Below, piece after piece: positions 17,570 through 27,358 of a DNA stretch of 64,000 bases (position 1 is its first letter; the number at the start of each line of letters is the position of its first letter). Location: contig NZ_LVLC01000012.1 in NCBI RefSeq assembly GCF_002092855.1, forward strand, positions 124,001-188,000. The letters are read 5' to 3'. The position numbers were made by a program, and so were the translations under genes. The notes under the pieces are model-generated. The model was not told the origin of the DNA. It did no database searches and saw only the letters and a program-made list of their open reading frames with translations. Origin of the DNA: Campylobacter concisus (GTDB lineage Bacteria; Campylobacterota; Campylobacteria; Campylobacterales; Campylobacteraceae).

Positions 17570-19159
17570 TTAGCTCTCAAGCCCTAAATTTGCTCTATAC
17601 TCTTCGTATGTGCCTTTAAAATCAACCACTTCGCCACTACCTTTTAGGTGCAAAATTCTATTTGCAAATGCATCTATCAGCTCCCTGTCGTGGCTTACAC
17701 AGATGACTGAGCCATTAAAGTTATAAAATGCCTCGCCAAGCGCGATGATAGCCTCGAGATCGAGGTGGTTGTTTGGCTCATCCATGACAAGCAAATTTGG
17801 TCTATGAAGCATGAGCTGAGCTAGTCTTACTCGGTGTTTTTCTCCACCACTTAGCGCGCCCACTGCCTTTTCTTGCTCAGCACCACTAAAGAGCATCCTG
17901 CCAAGGCACTTTCTAATCTCGTCGATATCCTTGTTTTTGGCATCTTGCAAGTATTCATAAAGCTTTAGCTCGCCATCTATCTTATTTACTGTATCTTGCG
18001 CAAAATATCCAAGCTCAATGGTCGCACCTATATGCACCTCGCCCGCGTCAGGCTTTATCTCGCCCATTATGATCTTACAAAGTGTGCTTTTGCCAACGCC
18101 GTTGTGGCCGATGATAGCTAGCTTGTCGCCCTTTTCGAGTTTAAAGTTAAAGTTCTCAAATATCACTTTATCATCAAATTTCTTACTTACGTTTTTAAGC
18201 TCAATTAGCTCATTGCCTATCTCGCGGTTTGCACGAAATAGAATGCTAGGATCACGCCTGCTTGAGACAGCGATCTCTGCTATGTCAAGCTTTTCAAGCT
18301 GTTTTGCACGAGAGGTCGCTTGCTTTGCCTTGCTCGCATTTGCTGAAAATCTCGCGATAAATTTCTCCAGCTCCTCTTTCTCTTTTAGCTTCTTATCACG
18401 CTCCATCTCATGCTGCTTTGCGATCAAATTTGCAGCCATATACCAGTCGTCGTAGTTGCCTGAAAACTCGCGAATTTTCTTAAAATCCACATCCAAAATA
18501 TTTGTACAAACTCTATTTAAAAAGTGTCTGTCGTGGCTGATAACCACAAGCGTGCCCTCGTGGCGGTTTAGCTCGTTTTCTAGCCATGCGATCGCGTCTA
18601 TATCAAGGTTGTTTGTTGGCTCGTCTAAGAACAAGATGTCTGGCTTTGGAAATAGCACTTGAGCTAGCAAAACCTTAACTTTATCTGAGTTTTCGACCTC
18701 GCTCATGAGCTTATCAAATTCATTTAACCCAAGCGAGCTTAAAATTTTTTCTATCCTAGTCTCGTACTCGTAGCTTGGGTCTTCTTCAGCACTTATCATC
18801 TCAAGCTCGCTTAAGCGCTCATTTATCTCATCTGTAAATTCCTCGCTCATATAGAGCTTTTCTTTCTCTTTAACGGCATCATATAGGCGTTTGTTGCCAT
18901 AAAGCACCGCATCTTTTAGCGTGAAATTTTCAAACGCAAACTGATCTTGCCCAAGCACACCAACCTTTAGTCCATTTTCTATGATGATCTCGCCGCTAGT
19001 TGGCTCGATAGCTCCGCTTAAAATTTTTAAAAATGTCGATTTACCAGCGCCATTTGCACCGATTAGTCCGTATCTGTTGTGGCGATTTAGCTTTAAATTT
19101 ACATCCTCAAATAGCAAACTGCTTGCAAATCTTTGAGTAAGTCCCCTAACTTCTAACAT
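17570..19159 (-). CDS. ABC-F family ATPase, YbiT-like
   Basis: The 529-residue protein has two ABC ATPase domains and no membrane segments. Walker A motifs are GANGAGKST (about residue 35) and GHNGVGKST; the second domain has the signature LSGGEKHRVRLAQL, and Walker B segments are ILFLDEPTNNLD and LLVMDEPNNHLD. ABC-F proteins act on the ribosome. Length and the N-terminal pattern (NRYGLIGANGAGKSTFLKIL, then GQDQFAFENFT) are closest to E. coli YbiT. It stands alone between a gene desert and the DUF1287 gene. Confidence 0.92.
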   Translation of the reverse strand: MLEVRGLTQRFASSLLFEDVNLKLNRHNRYGLIGANGAGKSTFLKILSGAIEPTSGEIIIENGLKVGVLGQDQFAFENFTLKDAVLYGNKRLYDAVKEKEKLYMSEEFTDEINERLSELEMISAEEDPSYEYETRIEKILSSLGLNEFDKLMSEVENSDKVKVLLAQVLFPKPDILFLDEPTNNLDIDAIAWLENELNRHEGTLVVISHDRHFLNRVCTNILDVDFKKIREFSGNYDDWYMAANLIAKQHEMERDKKLKEKEELEKFIARFSANASKAKQATSRAKQLEKLDIAEIAVSSRRDPSILFRANREIGNELIELKNVSKKFDDKVIFENFNFKLEKGDKLAIIGHNGVGKSTLCKIIMGEIKPDAGEVHIGATIELGYFAQDTVNKIDGELKLYEYLQDAKNKDIDEIRKCLGRMLFSGAEQEKAVGALSGGEKHRVRLAQLMLHRPNLLVMDEPNNHLDLEAIIALGEAFYNFNGSVICVSHDRELIDAFANRILHLKGSGEVVDFKGTYEEYRANLGLES

Positions 19160-19220
19160 TATTTTTCCTTGAATTTATTTTTTGCGATTTTGCCTAAAAT
19201 TTGATTAAAAAGCCATTTTG

Positions 19221-19766
19221 CTACTTTAGCCTAAAATGACCTGTGATCTTGTAGTTATAAAGTATATTTTCTTCTTGCACGCCAGAGCCGATATTGTGGA
19301 TGACAAGCGGTATTTGGCCTTCAAATTTATCTGAGATCACACCGATGTGAGGTAAATTTTTTGGTAGCATCCATGTGACGATATCCCCTGGCAGAAATTT
19401 ATTATCGCTCACCTCAAAATCTTTTCTTTTTAGATATGTAGCGATGTTTAAAACGCGCCTGTGATCGATGTTTTTATCAGCTTTTTTAAGGCCCCATTTT
19501 TTAGGATAGCTTGCGAAATTTCTACTCATATCTTCAAAAATGAGTCTTTGCAGATCCATCTCTTGATGCCGCAGCGCCCTTATCACAACATCGGTACAAA
19601 CGCCCTTTTTGATATCCACGTCGCCCATTGGATAGGCGAGCCTTTCGTAGCTTGGATCGTAACTTAGTGTCACACCGATCTGCGACCTAGCATCATTTAC
19701 AAATTTACTCGCCGAAAAGGCAAAAATTTGCGAGGCAAAAAGAGCTAAAAGTAGAAATTTCTTCAT
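19221..19766 (-). CDS. DUF1287 family secreted protein
   Basis: The 181-residue protein begins with a cleavable signal peptide (about 1-17). It shows the DUF1287 pattern: a VCTDVVIRALR segment with a conserved Cys, HRRVLNIATYLKR, then PGDIVTWMLP, PHIGVISD and a late VIHNIGSGV. Cys and His placement recalls NlpC/P60-like papain folds, so a periplasmic peptidase or amidase role is possible but unproven. It follows pgi by 3 nt as the last gene of galU-pgi-DUF1287. Confidence 0.85.
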   Translation of the reverse strand: MKKFLLLALFASQIFAFSASKFVNDARSQIGVTLSYDPSYERLAYPMGDVDIKKGVCTDVVIRALRHQEMDLQRLIFEDMSRNFASYPKKWGLKKADKNIDHRRVLNIATYLKRKDFEVSDNKFLPGDIVTWMLPKNLPHIGVISDKFEGQIPLVIHNIGSGVQEENILYNYKITGHFRLK

Positions 19767-19769
19767 TTT

Positions 19770-20990
19770 CTACTTTAAAAGCATGGTTTTTAGGATACGT
19801 TTTCCTATCTCAACGCCTGGCTGATCGTAGGTGTTGATGCCTAGCATGATACCAGTGGCCGAGGTTAGTAGCTCGTAGTAAAAAATGAGCCAGCCAGCGT
19901 GAAACTCATCAAGCCTTTCAAGCGTGATAGTATCGACACTTATGCCCTCTTGCACCAGCGCCATAGCAGTCGCGTCGCACTGCAAATTTATAAGCTCATT
20001 TAGGCTTAGACCTGCCACAAAATCGCACTCTTCAAGCCCTTTTAGGCTCAAATTTGGGATAGTTTTGTCGCTCGCGTGATCTTTTATCTTTATAAATGTC
20101 ACGCTCTTATCTTTTACGCCGTCCATGATAAGCTGCAAAAAGCTGTGCTGATCGCGGCTACCGACAAGTCCAATTGGCGTAAGTCCAACTCTTTTATAGC
20201 CTCTTTTTTTACCAAGACTCTCTGCCCAAAGCTGCACGTACCAGTCGTTAAATTCAAAAAATCTATCGCAGTAGCTAAATATGACATTTACACTGGCATT
20301 TCTGCTAGTGGCGTAGTGGTAAGCTTTAGCGACTATGGAGCTATCTTTTTGCTCGATGTATTGCTTCTTGCAAGCAAGTGCGCCATCTAGAAGTACCTTT
20401 ATATCGTAGCCACAGATACCAAGAGGCACAAGACCTATTGCACTTAGCACGCTAAATCTACCGCCAACATTTTTTGGGATGTTAAAAAATTTGATGCCAT
20501 TTTCTTTGGCAAAATTTTCTAAATTTGTCTCAGGATCGGTGATTATGAGGAAATTTTTGCCTAAATTTTGAGGTTTAAAGTCATCAAGCAAGCACTTAAA
20601 AATAGTGATCGTCTCGATCGTATTGCCTGATTTTGAGCTTATTACAAAAAGCGTCTCGTCAAAATTTACTCCATCAAGCGTGCTTTTGTAGCTGCAAGGA
20701 TCGACGTTATCTAAAAATAAAAGCTCTCTTTTTATCCCTTTTGTGCCATCAAGCATCGATTTTAGCGCCTTTACACCAAGACTACTGCCGCCAATGCCAA
20801 CAAGTACTACATTTTTGATATGAGCAAGGCCCTTTTCATACTCCTCGATCTCTCCAAGTAAATTTTGTCCAAGCACTGGCAGGTGGTAGTAGCCTATCTC
20901 GCCGCTTTCGTACTCATCGTTTATGCGTTTGGCGTATGAGTCGATGACCTCGCTGCTTGCAAAGTTAAATTTAAATGAAGTCTCTATCAT
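19770..20990 (-). CDS. pgi: Glucose-6-phosphate isomerase
   Basis: Pgi interconverts glucose 6-phosphate and fructose 6-phosphate. The 406-residue protein is shorter than the E. coli enzyme (about 549), as is usual in Campylobacterota. It has the SIS-type segments VGIGGSSLGVKAL, VISKSGNTIET-like (VISSKSGNTIETI), GGRFSVLSAIGL and the QHSFLQL region. It overlaps galU at an ATGA junction. In this lineage it serves gluconeogenesis and sugar-nucleotide supply. Confidence 0.95.
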   Translation of the reverse strand: MIETSFKFNFASSEVIDSYAKRINDEYESGEIGYYHLPVLGQNLLGEIEEYEKGLAHIKNVVLVGIGGSSLGVKALKSMLDGTKGIKRELLFLDNVDPCSYKSTLDGVNFDETLFVISSKSGNTIETITIFKCLLDDFKPQNLGKNFLIITDPETNLENFAKENGIKFFNIPKNVGGRFSVLSAIGLVPLGICGYDIKVLLDGALACKKQYIEQKDSSIVAKAYHYATSRNASVNVIFSYCDRFFEFNDWYVQLWAESLGKKRGYKRVGLTPIGLVGSRDQHSFLQLIMDGVKDKSVTFIKIKDHASDKTIPNLSLKGLEECDFVAGLSLNELINLQCDATAMALVQEGISVDTITLERLDEFHAGWLIFYYELLTSATGIMLGINTYDQPGVEIGKRILKTMLLK

Positions 20991-21808
20991 TTACTGCGCT
21001 CGTAAAAGAAATTTGTAGCCTCGACAAAGCCATCGATACTGCCGCAGTCAAACCTCTTGCCCTTAAATTTATAAGCTATCACCATACCATCTTTTGCCTG
21101 CGTTTTTAGCGCGTCTGTGATCTGAATTTCGCCGTTTTTACCTGGCTTTGTTCGCTCTAAGATGTTAAAAATATCTGGCGTTAGGATGTAGCGTCCGATT
21201 ATCGCCAAATTTGTCGGAGCCTCGGCAGGATCAGGCTTTTCAACCATATCATCGACCATTATAAGATCATCTTCTATAAACCTACCACTTACGACGCCGT
21301 AAGACTTGGTCTGCTCTTTTGGCACTTCCATTACTGCAACTACGCTACAACGATACTTTTCATAAATTTTAACCATTTGTGAAAGCACGCCCTCACCATT
21401 TTCATTTATACATAGATCATCTGCCAAAATGACTCCAAATGCTTCATCTCGAACTAGCGTTTTGCCCGTATAAATGGCGTGTCCAAGCCCTTTCATAGCA
21501 TTTTGCCTAGTAAATGAAAATGTGCATGAGTTCATTAAATTTCTAACTTCGCTAAGCAAAGACTCTTTTGAGCTACCTGCGATCTCTTTTTCTAGCTCGT
21601 AGCTGATGTCAAAATAGTCCTCAAGCGCCCTTTTCCCGCGTCCTGTGACAAAGGCCATATTATCCATGCCAGCCTCAAGTGCCTCATCAACGCCGTAGTG
21701 AATGAGCGGTTTTGTAAGTATCGGCAACATCTCTTTTGGGAGCGATTTTGTAGCTGGCAAAAACCTCGTTCCGTATCCAGCCGCTGGAAATAGGCAAGTT
21801 TGTATCAT
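20987..21808 (-). CDS. galU: UTP-glucose-1-phosphate uridylyltransferase
   Basis: GalU makes UDP-glucose for surface glycans. The 273-residue protein has the nucleotidyltransferase start FPAAGYGTRFLPATKSLPKE, then GLGHAIYTGK, VILADDLC and the C-terminal FDCGSIDGFVEA. It is the first gene of the three-gene minus-strand operon with pgi. Length matches bacterial GalU. Confidence 0.95.
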   Translation of the reverse strand: MIQTCLFPAAGYGTRFLPATKSLPKEMLPILTKPLIHYGVDEALEAGMDNMAFVTGRGKRALEDYFDISYELEKEIAGSSKESLLSEVRNLMNSCTFSFTRQNAMKGLGHAIYTGKTLVRDEAFGVILADDLCINENGEGVLSQMVKIYEKYRCSVVAVMEVPKEQTKSYGVVSGRFIEDDLIMVDDMVEKPDPAEAPTNLAIIGRYILTPDIFNILERTKPGKNGEIQITDALKTQAKDGMVIAYKFKGKRFDCGSIDGFVEATNFFYERSK

Positions 21809-21934
21809 TTTAGTCCTTCATGAAAAATTGCAAAATTCTACTATCTTTTCCTTAATAATATAAATTTGTCTGAATTTACAAGGCTTTAATTAGCAAATTG
21901 ATAAGATTTTTAAAATTTAAGTAAAAGAGCAAAT

Positions 21935-22576
21935 TTGCAGACAATTGATAGGATTTTTAAAGCCCAGCTTGATATAAAAAAGTCAAATTTTTTGGCATTT
22001 TTGTGCCCGATAAGCGAATTTAAAAGTTTGCATGAACGCCTAAAAGAGGAGCATTTTAAGGCCGTTCATGTAGTTTGGGCAACAAGGGAATTAAACAAAT
22101 ACGGACAAATCGTTGAAAATCAAAGTGATGACGGCGAGCCAAAGGGCACTAGCGGTCAGCCAAGCCTAAACGCGCTAAGGGGTGCTGAGCTAATAAATGT
22201 TGGTGTCTTGATAGTCAGGTATTTTGGCGGGATAAAGCTTGGCACTGGAGGACTTGTAAGAGCCTACTCTGGGGCTGTAAATGAGGTGATAAATGAGGCC
22301 ATAAAAGATAGTGGCGTGATGAAATTTGAGATAAAAGATGAGATCAAATTTTTTACGCCATTCTCACTGATGAGCCGCTTTGAGCACTATTTTGCCACTA
22401 CAAATTTAAGCGAGTTTGAAAGAGAATTTAATGACACTGGAGCGATCTGGAGCGTAAATTTAAACGAGGCTGAGTTTGCCGAGCTATTTAAATTTTGCAA
22501 AGAATTTGAAGCAAGCGAGTTTAAATTTTTAGCCCTTGCGCTTAGTAGCAAGAGCTTATTCGCTCATCAAAGCTAA
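21935..22576 (+). CDS. YigZ/IMPACT family protein
   Basis: The 213-residue soluble protein shows the UPF0029/IMPACT pattern: HVVWATRELNKYGQ, SDDGEPKGTSGQP and VRYFGGIKLGTGGLVRAYSG. The family's bacterial role is unclear; related proteins touch translation control. The frame opens with a TTG at 21935, and no ATG or GTG precedes the conserved region, so TTG is probably the true start despite a weak ribosome-binding site. It is divergent from galU. Confidence 0.88.
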   Translation: MQTIDRIFKAQLDIKKSNFLAFLCPISEFKSLHERLKEEHFKAVHVVWATRELNKYGQIVENQSDDGEPKGTSGQPSLNALRGAELINVGVLIVRYFGGIKLGTGGLVRAYSGAVNEVINEAIKDSGVMKFEIKDEIKFFTPFSLMSRFEHYFATTNLSEFEREFNDTGAIWSVNLNEAEFAELFKFCKEFEASEFKFLALALSSKSLFAHQS

Positions 22577-22616
22577 ATCATTGTAAAATCGCAAAAATTT
22601 TAAAAAGAAAGTAAAA

Positions 22617-23432
22617 ATGGAAATTTGGAACGACATTTATAACCACTTTAATCCAGTAGCCTTTAGTATCTTTGGCTTTAGCGTGCACTGGTATGGGCTT
22701 ATGTATATTTTAGCCCTTGTTTTGGCGCTTGCCATGGCAAAGTATCTCGTTAAAAAAGATAAAATCACAATCTCAAATCAGCTCTTGGATAACTACTTTT
22801 TTTGGGTTGAAATAGGCGTTATTTTAGGCGCTAGGCTTGGCTGGGTTTTAGTCTATTCAGGCGAAGTAAGCTACTACTTGACACAACCTTGGCAAATTTT
22901 TAATCCATTTCATAACGGCGAGTTTATAGGAATTCGTGGCATGAGTTACCACGGAGCAGTAGTTGGCTTTTTGCTTGCGACATATCTATTTTGCAAAAGG
23001 TATAAACAAAATTTATGGCAGCTACTTGATCTTTGTGCCGTTTGCATACCTTTTGGCTATACATTTGGCAGGGTCGGAAATTTCTTAAATCAAGAGCTTT
23101 TTGGGCGAGTTACGGATGTGCCTTGGGCGATAAATGTTTTTGGCCAGCCAAGGCATCCTAGCCAACTTTATGAGGCATTCTTAGAAGGTTTAGTTATTTT
23201 TATTATTTTATTTTTATATAGGAAATTTAAGAAATTTAATGGCGAGCTGATCGCACTTTATGCCATTTTTTACACCTTTGCAAGATTTGTTTGCGAATTC
23301 TTTAGAGAGCCTGATTCTGGGCTTGGTTTTATTGTTTTTGATCTTTCAATGGGACAAATTTTATCGCTTATTATGTGTAGCTTTGGAATTTTTGTTTATA
23401 TTATGCTTTTTAAGAGATTTACGAAAATTTAA
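22617..23432 (+). CDS. lgt: Prolipoprotein diacylglyceryl transferase
   Basis: Lgt attaches diacylglycerol to the lipobox cysteine of prolipoproteins in the inner membrane. The 271-residue protein has about seven hydrophobic helices and the family motifs [20 protein letters not shown], the signature [14 protein letters not shown], and [13 protein letters not shown] substrate is visible in this window: the binding protein at 48558-49331 carries a lipobox. AAGAAAG precedes the ATG. Confidence 0.95.
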   Translation: MEIWNDIYNHFNPVAFSIFGFSVHWYGLMYILALVLALAMAKYLVKKDKITISNQLLDNYFFWVEIGVILGARLGWVLVYSGEVSYYLTQPWQIFNPFHNGEFIGIRGMSYHGAVVGFLLATYLFCKRYKQNLWQLLDLCAVCIPFGYTFGRVGNFLNQELFGRVTDVPWAINVFGQPRHPSQLYEAFLEGLVIFIILFLYRKFKKFNGELIALYAIFYTFARFVCEFFREPDSGLGFIVFDLSMGQILSLIMCSFGIFVYIMLFKRFTKI

Positions 23433-23551
23433 TGTAAACGTTTAAAAAACATTAAAGTAAATTTCTGATACGATTAGCTTTATCAATTAATGCTGATATT
23501 TAAATTAGTATTAAGAAATGATAATTTATTTCAAATTTCTTAGGAGGGCTC

Positions 23552-24250
23552 ATGACCGGGCTTATAGAAGGTTTTTTGGGAAAACGGTCGGACGACAAAA
23601 AAAGTCGCACTCCAGCCGCTTGGGATAGATGGCAAAGTATTACAGGGTTTATTTTGGCCTGTTTTATATTGTGCCATATGGTTTTTACTTCTACTATACT
23701 ACTTGGCAAAGACGCATTTAACGCTGTCGTAGGGTTTGCGGAGGCTAAATTTTTATTCGGCGAGGCTACTTGGTGGATTACTAACGTTATTGCCGCGGTA
23801 ATATTTGCCATTTTTATCGCTCATGCATTTTTAGCTATGAGAAAATTTCCAGCAAACTACAGACAATATCTAATGTTTAGAGGCCACAAAGACCGCATGA
23901 AGCACCTTGATACTACGCTTTGGTGGTTTCAGTTTTTAACCGGTTTTGCTCTATTTTTCGCAGCCAGCGCACATCTAGTGGATATAGTCTTTGGCGGACA
24001 TATTACTGCCGACAAATCAGCGGCTGCATTTCATCAACTAGAAATTTTCTACTTCGCACTACTTGTTTTTATGGTCGTTCACGCTAGTATCGGTATGTAC
24101 CGCTTGTATGTCAAATGGATAAGCATTGATGGTGCAAATAAGCACGAAATGTTTGCCAAAAGAAATAAGGCAAAAACAATTGTATTTGCCGTTTATGGCA
24201 TACTTGCTATAATTGCGCTAATCGCCGATTTCGTGTGGATCAGCCATTAA
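23552..24250 (+). CDS. frdC: Fumarate reductase di-heme cytochrome b subunit
   Basis: The 232-residue membrane subunit of the Wolinella type passes electrons from menaquinol via two b hemes to FrdB and FrdA. Five hydrophobic segments carry candidate heme histidines in LCHMVF, IAHAFLAM, SAHLVDIV and VVHASIGMYR. AGGAGG lies just before the ATG. It is the first gene of frdCAB, the gene order of Campylobacterota. The 5' end is somewhat richer in G+C than the surrounding DNA. Confidence 0.95.
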   Translation: MTGLIEGFLGKRSDDKKSRTPAAWDRWQSITGFILACFILCHMVFTSTILLGKDAFNAVVGFAEAKFLFGEATWWITNVIAAVIFAIFIAHAFLAMRKFPANYRQYLMFRGHKDRMKHLDTTLWWFQFLTGFALFFAASAHLVDIVFGGHITADKSAAAFHQLEIFYFALLVFMVVHASIGMYRLYVKWISIDGANKHEMFAKRNKAKTIVFAVYGILAIIALIADFVWISH

Positions 24251-24264
24251 AAAGGAGCTAGAAG

Positions 24265-26283
24265 ATGAATGTAAAATATTATGATGCATTGGTAATTGGT
24301 GGTGGTCTAGCTGGTCTTAGAGCTGCTGTGGCTGCTGGAGAAAAGGGCTTAAGCACCGTCGTTTTAAGCCTAATACCTGTAAAACGCTCGCACTCTGCAG
24401 CTGCGCAAGGCGGTATGCAAGCCTCTTTGGGAAATTCAAAAATGAGCGAAGGCGACAACGAGGACGTACACTTTGCCGACACGGTAAAAGGTAGCGACTG
24501 GGGCTGCGATCAGCAAGTTGCGCGTATGTTTTGTCAAACCGCGCCTAAGGCGATCCGCGAGCTAGCGGCTTGGGGCGTGCCTTGGACTCGTATAACAAAA
24601 GGCGAAAGAAGCGCTATCATCAACGCTCAAAAAACGACTATCGTAGAAAAAGAAGAGGTCCACGGACTCATCCACTCTCGCGACTTTGGCGGAACTAAAA
24701 AATGGAGAACATGCTTTACGGCAGACGCCACCGGTCACACTATGCTTTTTGCCGTAGCAAACGAAGCTCTAAAGCACAACGTAGAAATCCACGATAGAAA
24801 AGAAGCTATCGCGCTAATCCACGCAAACAACCGCTGTTACGGCGCGATCGTTCGCGATCTAGTTAACGGCGAGATCACTGCATACGTCGCAAAAGGTACG
24901 CTAATCGCCACTGGCGGCTACGGCAGGGTTTATAAACACACTACAAACGCCGTAGTTTGCGAGGGTATCGGCGCGGCCATCGCACTTGAGACTGGCGTAG
25001 CTCAGCTTGGCAACATGGAAGCTGTTCAGTTTCACCCAACCCCGATCGTTCCATCAGGCATTCTTTTAACAGAAGGTTGCCGCGGCGACGGTGGAATTTT
25101 ACGCGACGTGGACGGATATCGCTTTATGCCCGATTATGAGCCTGAGAAAAAAGAACTAGCTAGCCGCGACGTCGTAAGTCGTCGTATCATGGAGCATATC
25201 CGCGCTGGTAAAGGCGTACCTAGCCCATACGGATATCACGTTTGGCTAGATATCTCGATCCTAGGACGCGAACATATCGAGAAAAATTTGCGCGACGTTC
25301 AAGAAATTTGCGAAATCTTTAACGGTATCGATCCTGCCGACACCGAAGTATACACCGACGAAAACGGACGCCAACGCGGTAAAGGCTGGGCGCCGATCCT
25401 TCCTATGCAGCACTACTCTATGGGCGGCATCAAGACAAAGCCTACCGGCGAGAGCCCGACGCTAGCGGGTCTATTTAGCGCCGGCGAGGCTGCTTGCTGG
25501 GATATGCACGGATTTAACCGCCTAGGCGGCAACTCCGTTTCAGAAACGGTCGTAGCCGGCATGATCGTTGGAGATTATTTTGCTGATTATTGTGCTAGCC
25601 ACGAGATAGAGATAAACACAGCCGATATTGAGAAATTTGTAAAAAAACAAGAAGATTACCTAAATAGCCTTGTTAGCAAAGAAGGTAAGTTTAATGTCTT
25701 TGATATCAAAAACAAAATGAAAGATATCATGTGGGAACACGTTGCGATCTTTAGAACAGGAAAAGGCCTAGAAATTGCGGTTAAAGAGCTTGAAGAGCTT
25801 TATAAGCAATCTTTGGATGTCAAAGTCACAAACAAAGCACTATTTGGCAACCCTGAGCTCGAGGAGGCCTACCGCGTACCGAAGATGCTAAAACTAGCCC
25901 TTTGTATCGCAAAAGGCGCGCTTGATCGCACAGAAAGCCGCGGAGCGCACTGCCGCGAAGACTATCCGAAACGCGACGACCTAAACTGGCTAAACAGAAC
26001 TCTAACTAGCTGGAAAGAGGGCGATACGCTACCGACTATCGTGTATGAGCCACTTGATATTATGAAAATGGAAATGCCACCAGCATTTAGAGGCTATGGT
26101 GCGAAAGGTAATATTATTGAGCATCCAGATAGTGCCATCCGCCAAAAAGAGGTCGATGAAATTCGTGAGAAAATGCAAGCTGAAGGTAAGAGTAGACAAG
26201 AAATTCAAGAGGCTTTAATGCACTACGATCTTCAACCAAAATATAAAGCACCAAACGAAAGAGCAGGAATAGGATATGAGTAG
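24265..26283 (+). CDS. frdA: Fumarate reductase flavoprotein subunit
   Basis: This is the catalytic subunit that reduces fumarate to succinate. The 672-residue protein has the FAD fold [12 protein letters not shown], the covalent-FAD histidine His43 ([13 protein letters not shown]), active-site segments such as QFHPTPI and the HYSMGGI region, and [18 protein letters not shown]. Base composition is strikingly uneven: roughly 24440-25570 and 25860-26030 run at about 48-62% G+C in 60-base samples, while 25620-25740 is about 30%. This suggests recombination with a higher-GC relative. It overlaps frdB by 8 nt. Confidence 0.96.
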   Translation: MNVKYYDALVIGGGLAGLRAAVAAGEKGLSTVVLSLIPVKRSHSAAAQGGMQASLGNSKMSEGDNEDVHFADTVKGSDWGCDQQVARMFCQTAPKAIRELAAWGVPWTRITKGERSAIINAQKTTIVEKEEVHGLIHSRDFGGTKKWRTCFTADATGHTMLFAVANEALKHNVEIHDRKEAIALIHANNRCYGAIVRDLVNGEITAYVAKGTLIATGGYGRVYKHTTNAVVCEGIGAAIALETGVAQLGNMEAVQFHPTPIVPSGILLTEGCRGDGGILRDVDGYRFMPDYEPEKKELASRDVVSRRIMEHIRAGKGVPSPYGYHVWLDISILGREHIEKNLRDVQEICEIFNGIDPADTEVYTDENGRQRGKGWAPILPMQHYSMGGIKTKPTGESPTLAGLFSAGEAACWDMHGFNRLGGNSVSETVVAGMIVGDYFADYCASHEIEINTADIEKFVKKQEDYLNSLVSKEGKFNVFDIKNKMKDIMWEHVAIFRTGKGLEIAVKELEELYKQSLDVKVTNKALFGNPELEEAYRVPKMLKLALCIAKGALDRTESRGAHCREDYPKRDDLNWLNRTLTSWKEGDTLPTIVYEPLDIMKMEMPPAFRGYGAKGNIIEHPDSAIRQKEVDEIREKMQAEGKSRQEIQEALMHYDLQPKYKAPNERAGIGYE

Positions 26284-26995
26284 AAAAATAACCATAAAAG
26301 CATTTAAATATAATCCGTTAAGCAAAATTTCAAAACCACATTTTGCGACCTACGAGCTAGAAGAGACTGATGGTATGACGTTATTTATCGCGTTAAATAT
26401 GATTCGCGAGAAATTTGACCCAGATCTTAGCTTTGACTTTGTTTGTCGTGCTGGAATTTGTGGAAGTTGTGGCATGCTTGTAAATGGTAAGCCAAGATTA
26501 GCTTGTAGAACTCTTACTAAGGATTTTGAAAGCGGAGTAATTGAGCTTATGCCTTTGCCAGTATTTAAGTTACTAAAAGACTTAAGCGTAGACACTGGCA
26601 ACTGGATGAATGCGATGAGTAGACGTGTGGAGAGCTGGATACACACCGATCACGAGACCGATATCTCTAAGCTTGAGGAAAAGGTTGAGCCTGAAGTAGC
26701 GCAGGAAGTATTTGAGCTTGACCGCTGCATCGAGTGCGGTATCTGCGTGGCTGCGTGCGGTACGGCTATCATGAGGCCTGATTTCATCGGTGCGGTCGGA
26801 CTTAACCGCGTAGCTAGGTTTAAAATCGACGCGCTTGATAAACGAACCGATGAGGACTTTTACGAGCTTATCGGCGACGATGACGGCGTATTTGGCTGTA
26901 TGACTTTGCTAGGCTGTGAAGACAACTGCCCTAAACACTTACCACTTCAAAGTCGCATAGCTTATATGCGTAGAAAAATGGCTGCTATAAAGTAG
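26276..26995 (+). CDS. frdB: Fumarate reductase iron-sulfur subunit
   Basis: The 239-residue protein carries the 2Fe-2S motif [15 protein letters not shown] and the C-terminal cluster motifs [12 protein letters not shown] and LGCEDNCP. It links the cytochrome b subunit to the flavoprotein. The start overlaps the end of frdA. The first 360 bases are AT-rich like the host, while from about 26640 the G+C rises to 47-60% in samples, continuing the mosaic seen in frdA. A hairpin terminator follows. Confidence 0.96.
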   Translation: MSRKITIKAFKYNPLSKISKPHFATYELEETDGMTLFIALNMIREKFDPDLSFDFVCRAGICGSCGMLVNGKPRLACRTLTKDFESGVIELMPLPVFKLLKDLSVDTGNWMNAMSRRVESWIHTDHETDISKLEEKVEPEVAQEVFELDRCIECGICVAACGTAIMRPDFIGAVGLNRVARFKIDALDKRTDEDFYELIGDDDGVFGCMTLLGCEDNCPKHLPLQSRIAYMRRKMAAIK

Positions 26996-26999
26996 CAAA

Positions 27000-27016
27000 G
27001 GGGCTGCAAAAGCCCC
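27000..27016 (+). terminator. Terminator of frdCAB
   Basis: Six-base arms GGGGCT and AGCCCC with a 5-nt loop begin 4 nt after the frdB stop. The following tract is only moderately T-rich. The convergent small gene at 27036-27288 ends just beyond it. Confidence 0.65.
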
Positions 27017-27035
27017 AAATTTACTTCTAAATTTA

Positions 27036-27288
27036 TTAAAAAAGATTGCAAATAGATGCCAAAAGGCATAAAAAGATATCAATAGATACAAATAAGAAAA
27101 ATAAAAATATCAAAAATGGGATTGATAAGAGTGCGCCCATTATATAACCAAGTGGAAATGCGACAAATATAAAGACGATTCCGACACCAGAAATAAAGCA
27201 AAAAAATTAGCGCAAATATCGTAGCAAAGGTGTTTACAAATAAGCTAATATTTTCTAAAAGAAAATTTGTTAGACCAAGACTTCTCAT
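27036..27288 (-). pseudogene. Small membrane protein gene broken by a +1 shift at a T7 run
   Basis: From ATG 27288 the frame encodes a hydrophobic start (LENISLFVNTFATIFALIF) up to a run of seven T (plus-strand A at 27200-27206). The current frame then becomes charged and non-membrane-like. Removing one T opens an uninterrupted frame to TAA at 27036: 83 residues in all, strongly hydrophobic (for example VGIVFIFVAFPLGYIMGA), with two or three likely membrane helices. I infer a frameshifted gene, a phase-variable gene caught off, or a homopolymer base-call error. TATAAT at 27295-27300 (minus) lies so close to the ATG that the mRNA might be leaderless. Family unknown. Confidence 0.6.
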
Positions 27289-27321
27289 ATTTTGATTATA
27301 GTTTTTAAGCCAAAAAATTTA

Positions 27322-27327
27322 TATAAT
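27322..27327 (+). promoter_or_regulatory. Putative -10 element for the Mrr-like gene
   Basis: TATAAT lies 32 nt upstream of the ATG at 27359, and AAGGA follows at 27348-27352. It is nearly back to back with the -10 of the divergent small membrane gene. Confidence 0.5.
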
Positions 27328-27358
27328 TTCAAAAATTTGCTTCATTTAAGGATATAAA

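Noticed and set aside
18018-18455. 145-aa plus-strand frame inside the ABC-F gene
   Set aside because: It is an antisense shadow of the ATPase; repeated Ser/Phe content mirrors the Glu/Lys-rich linker on the real strand.
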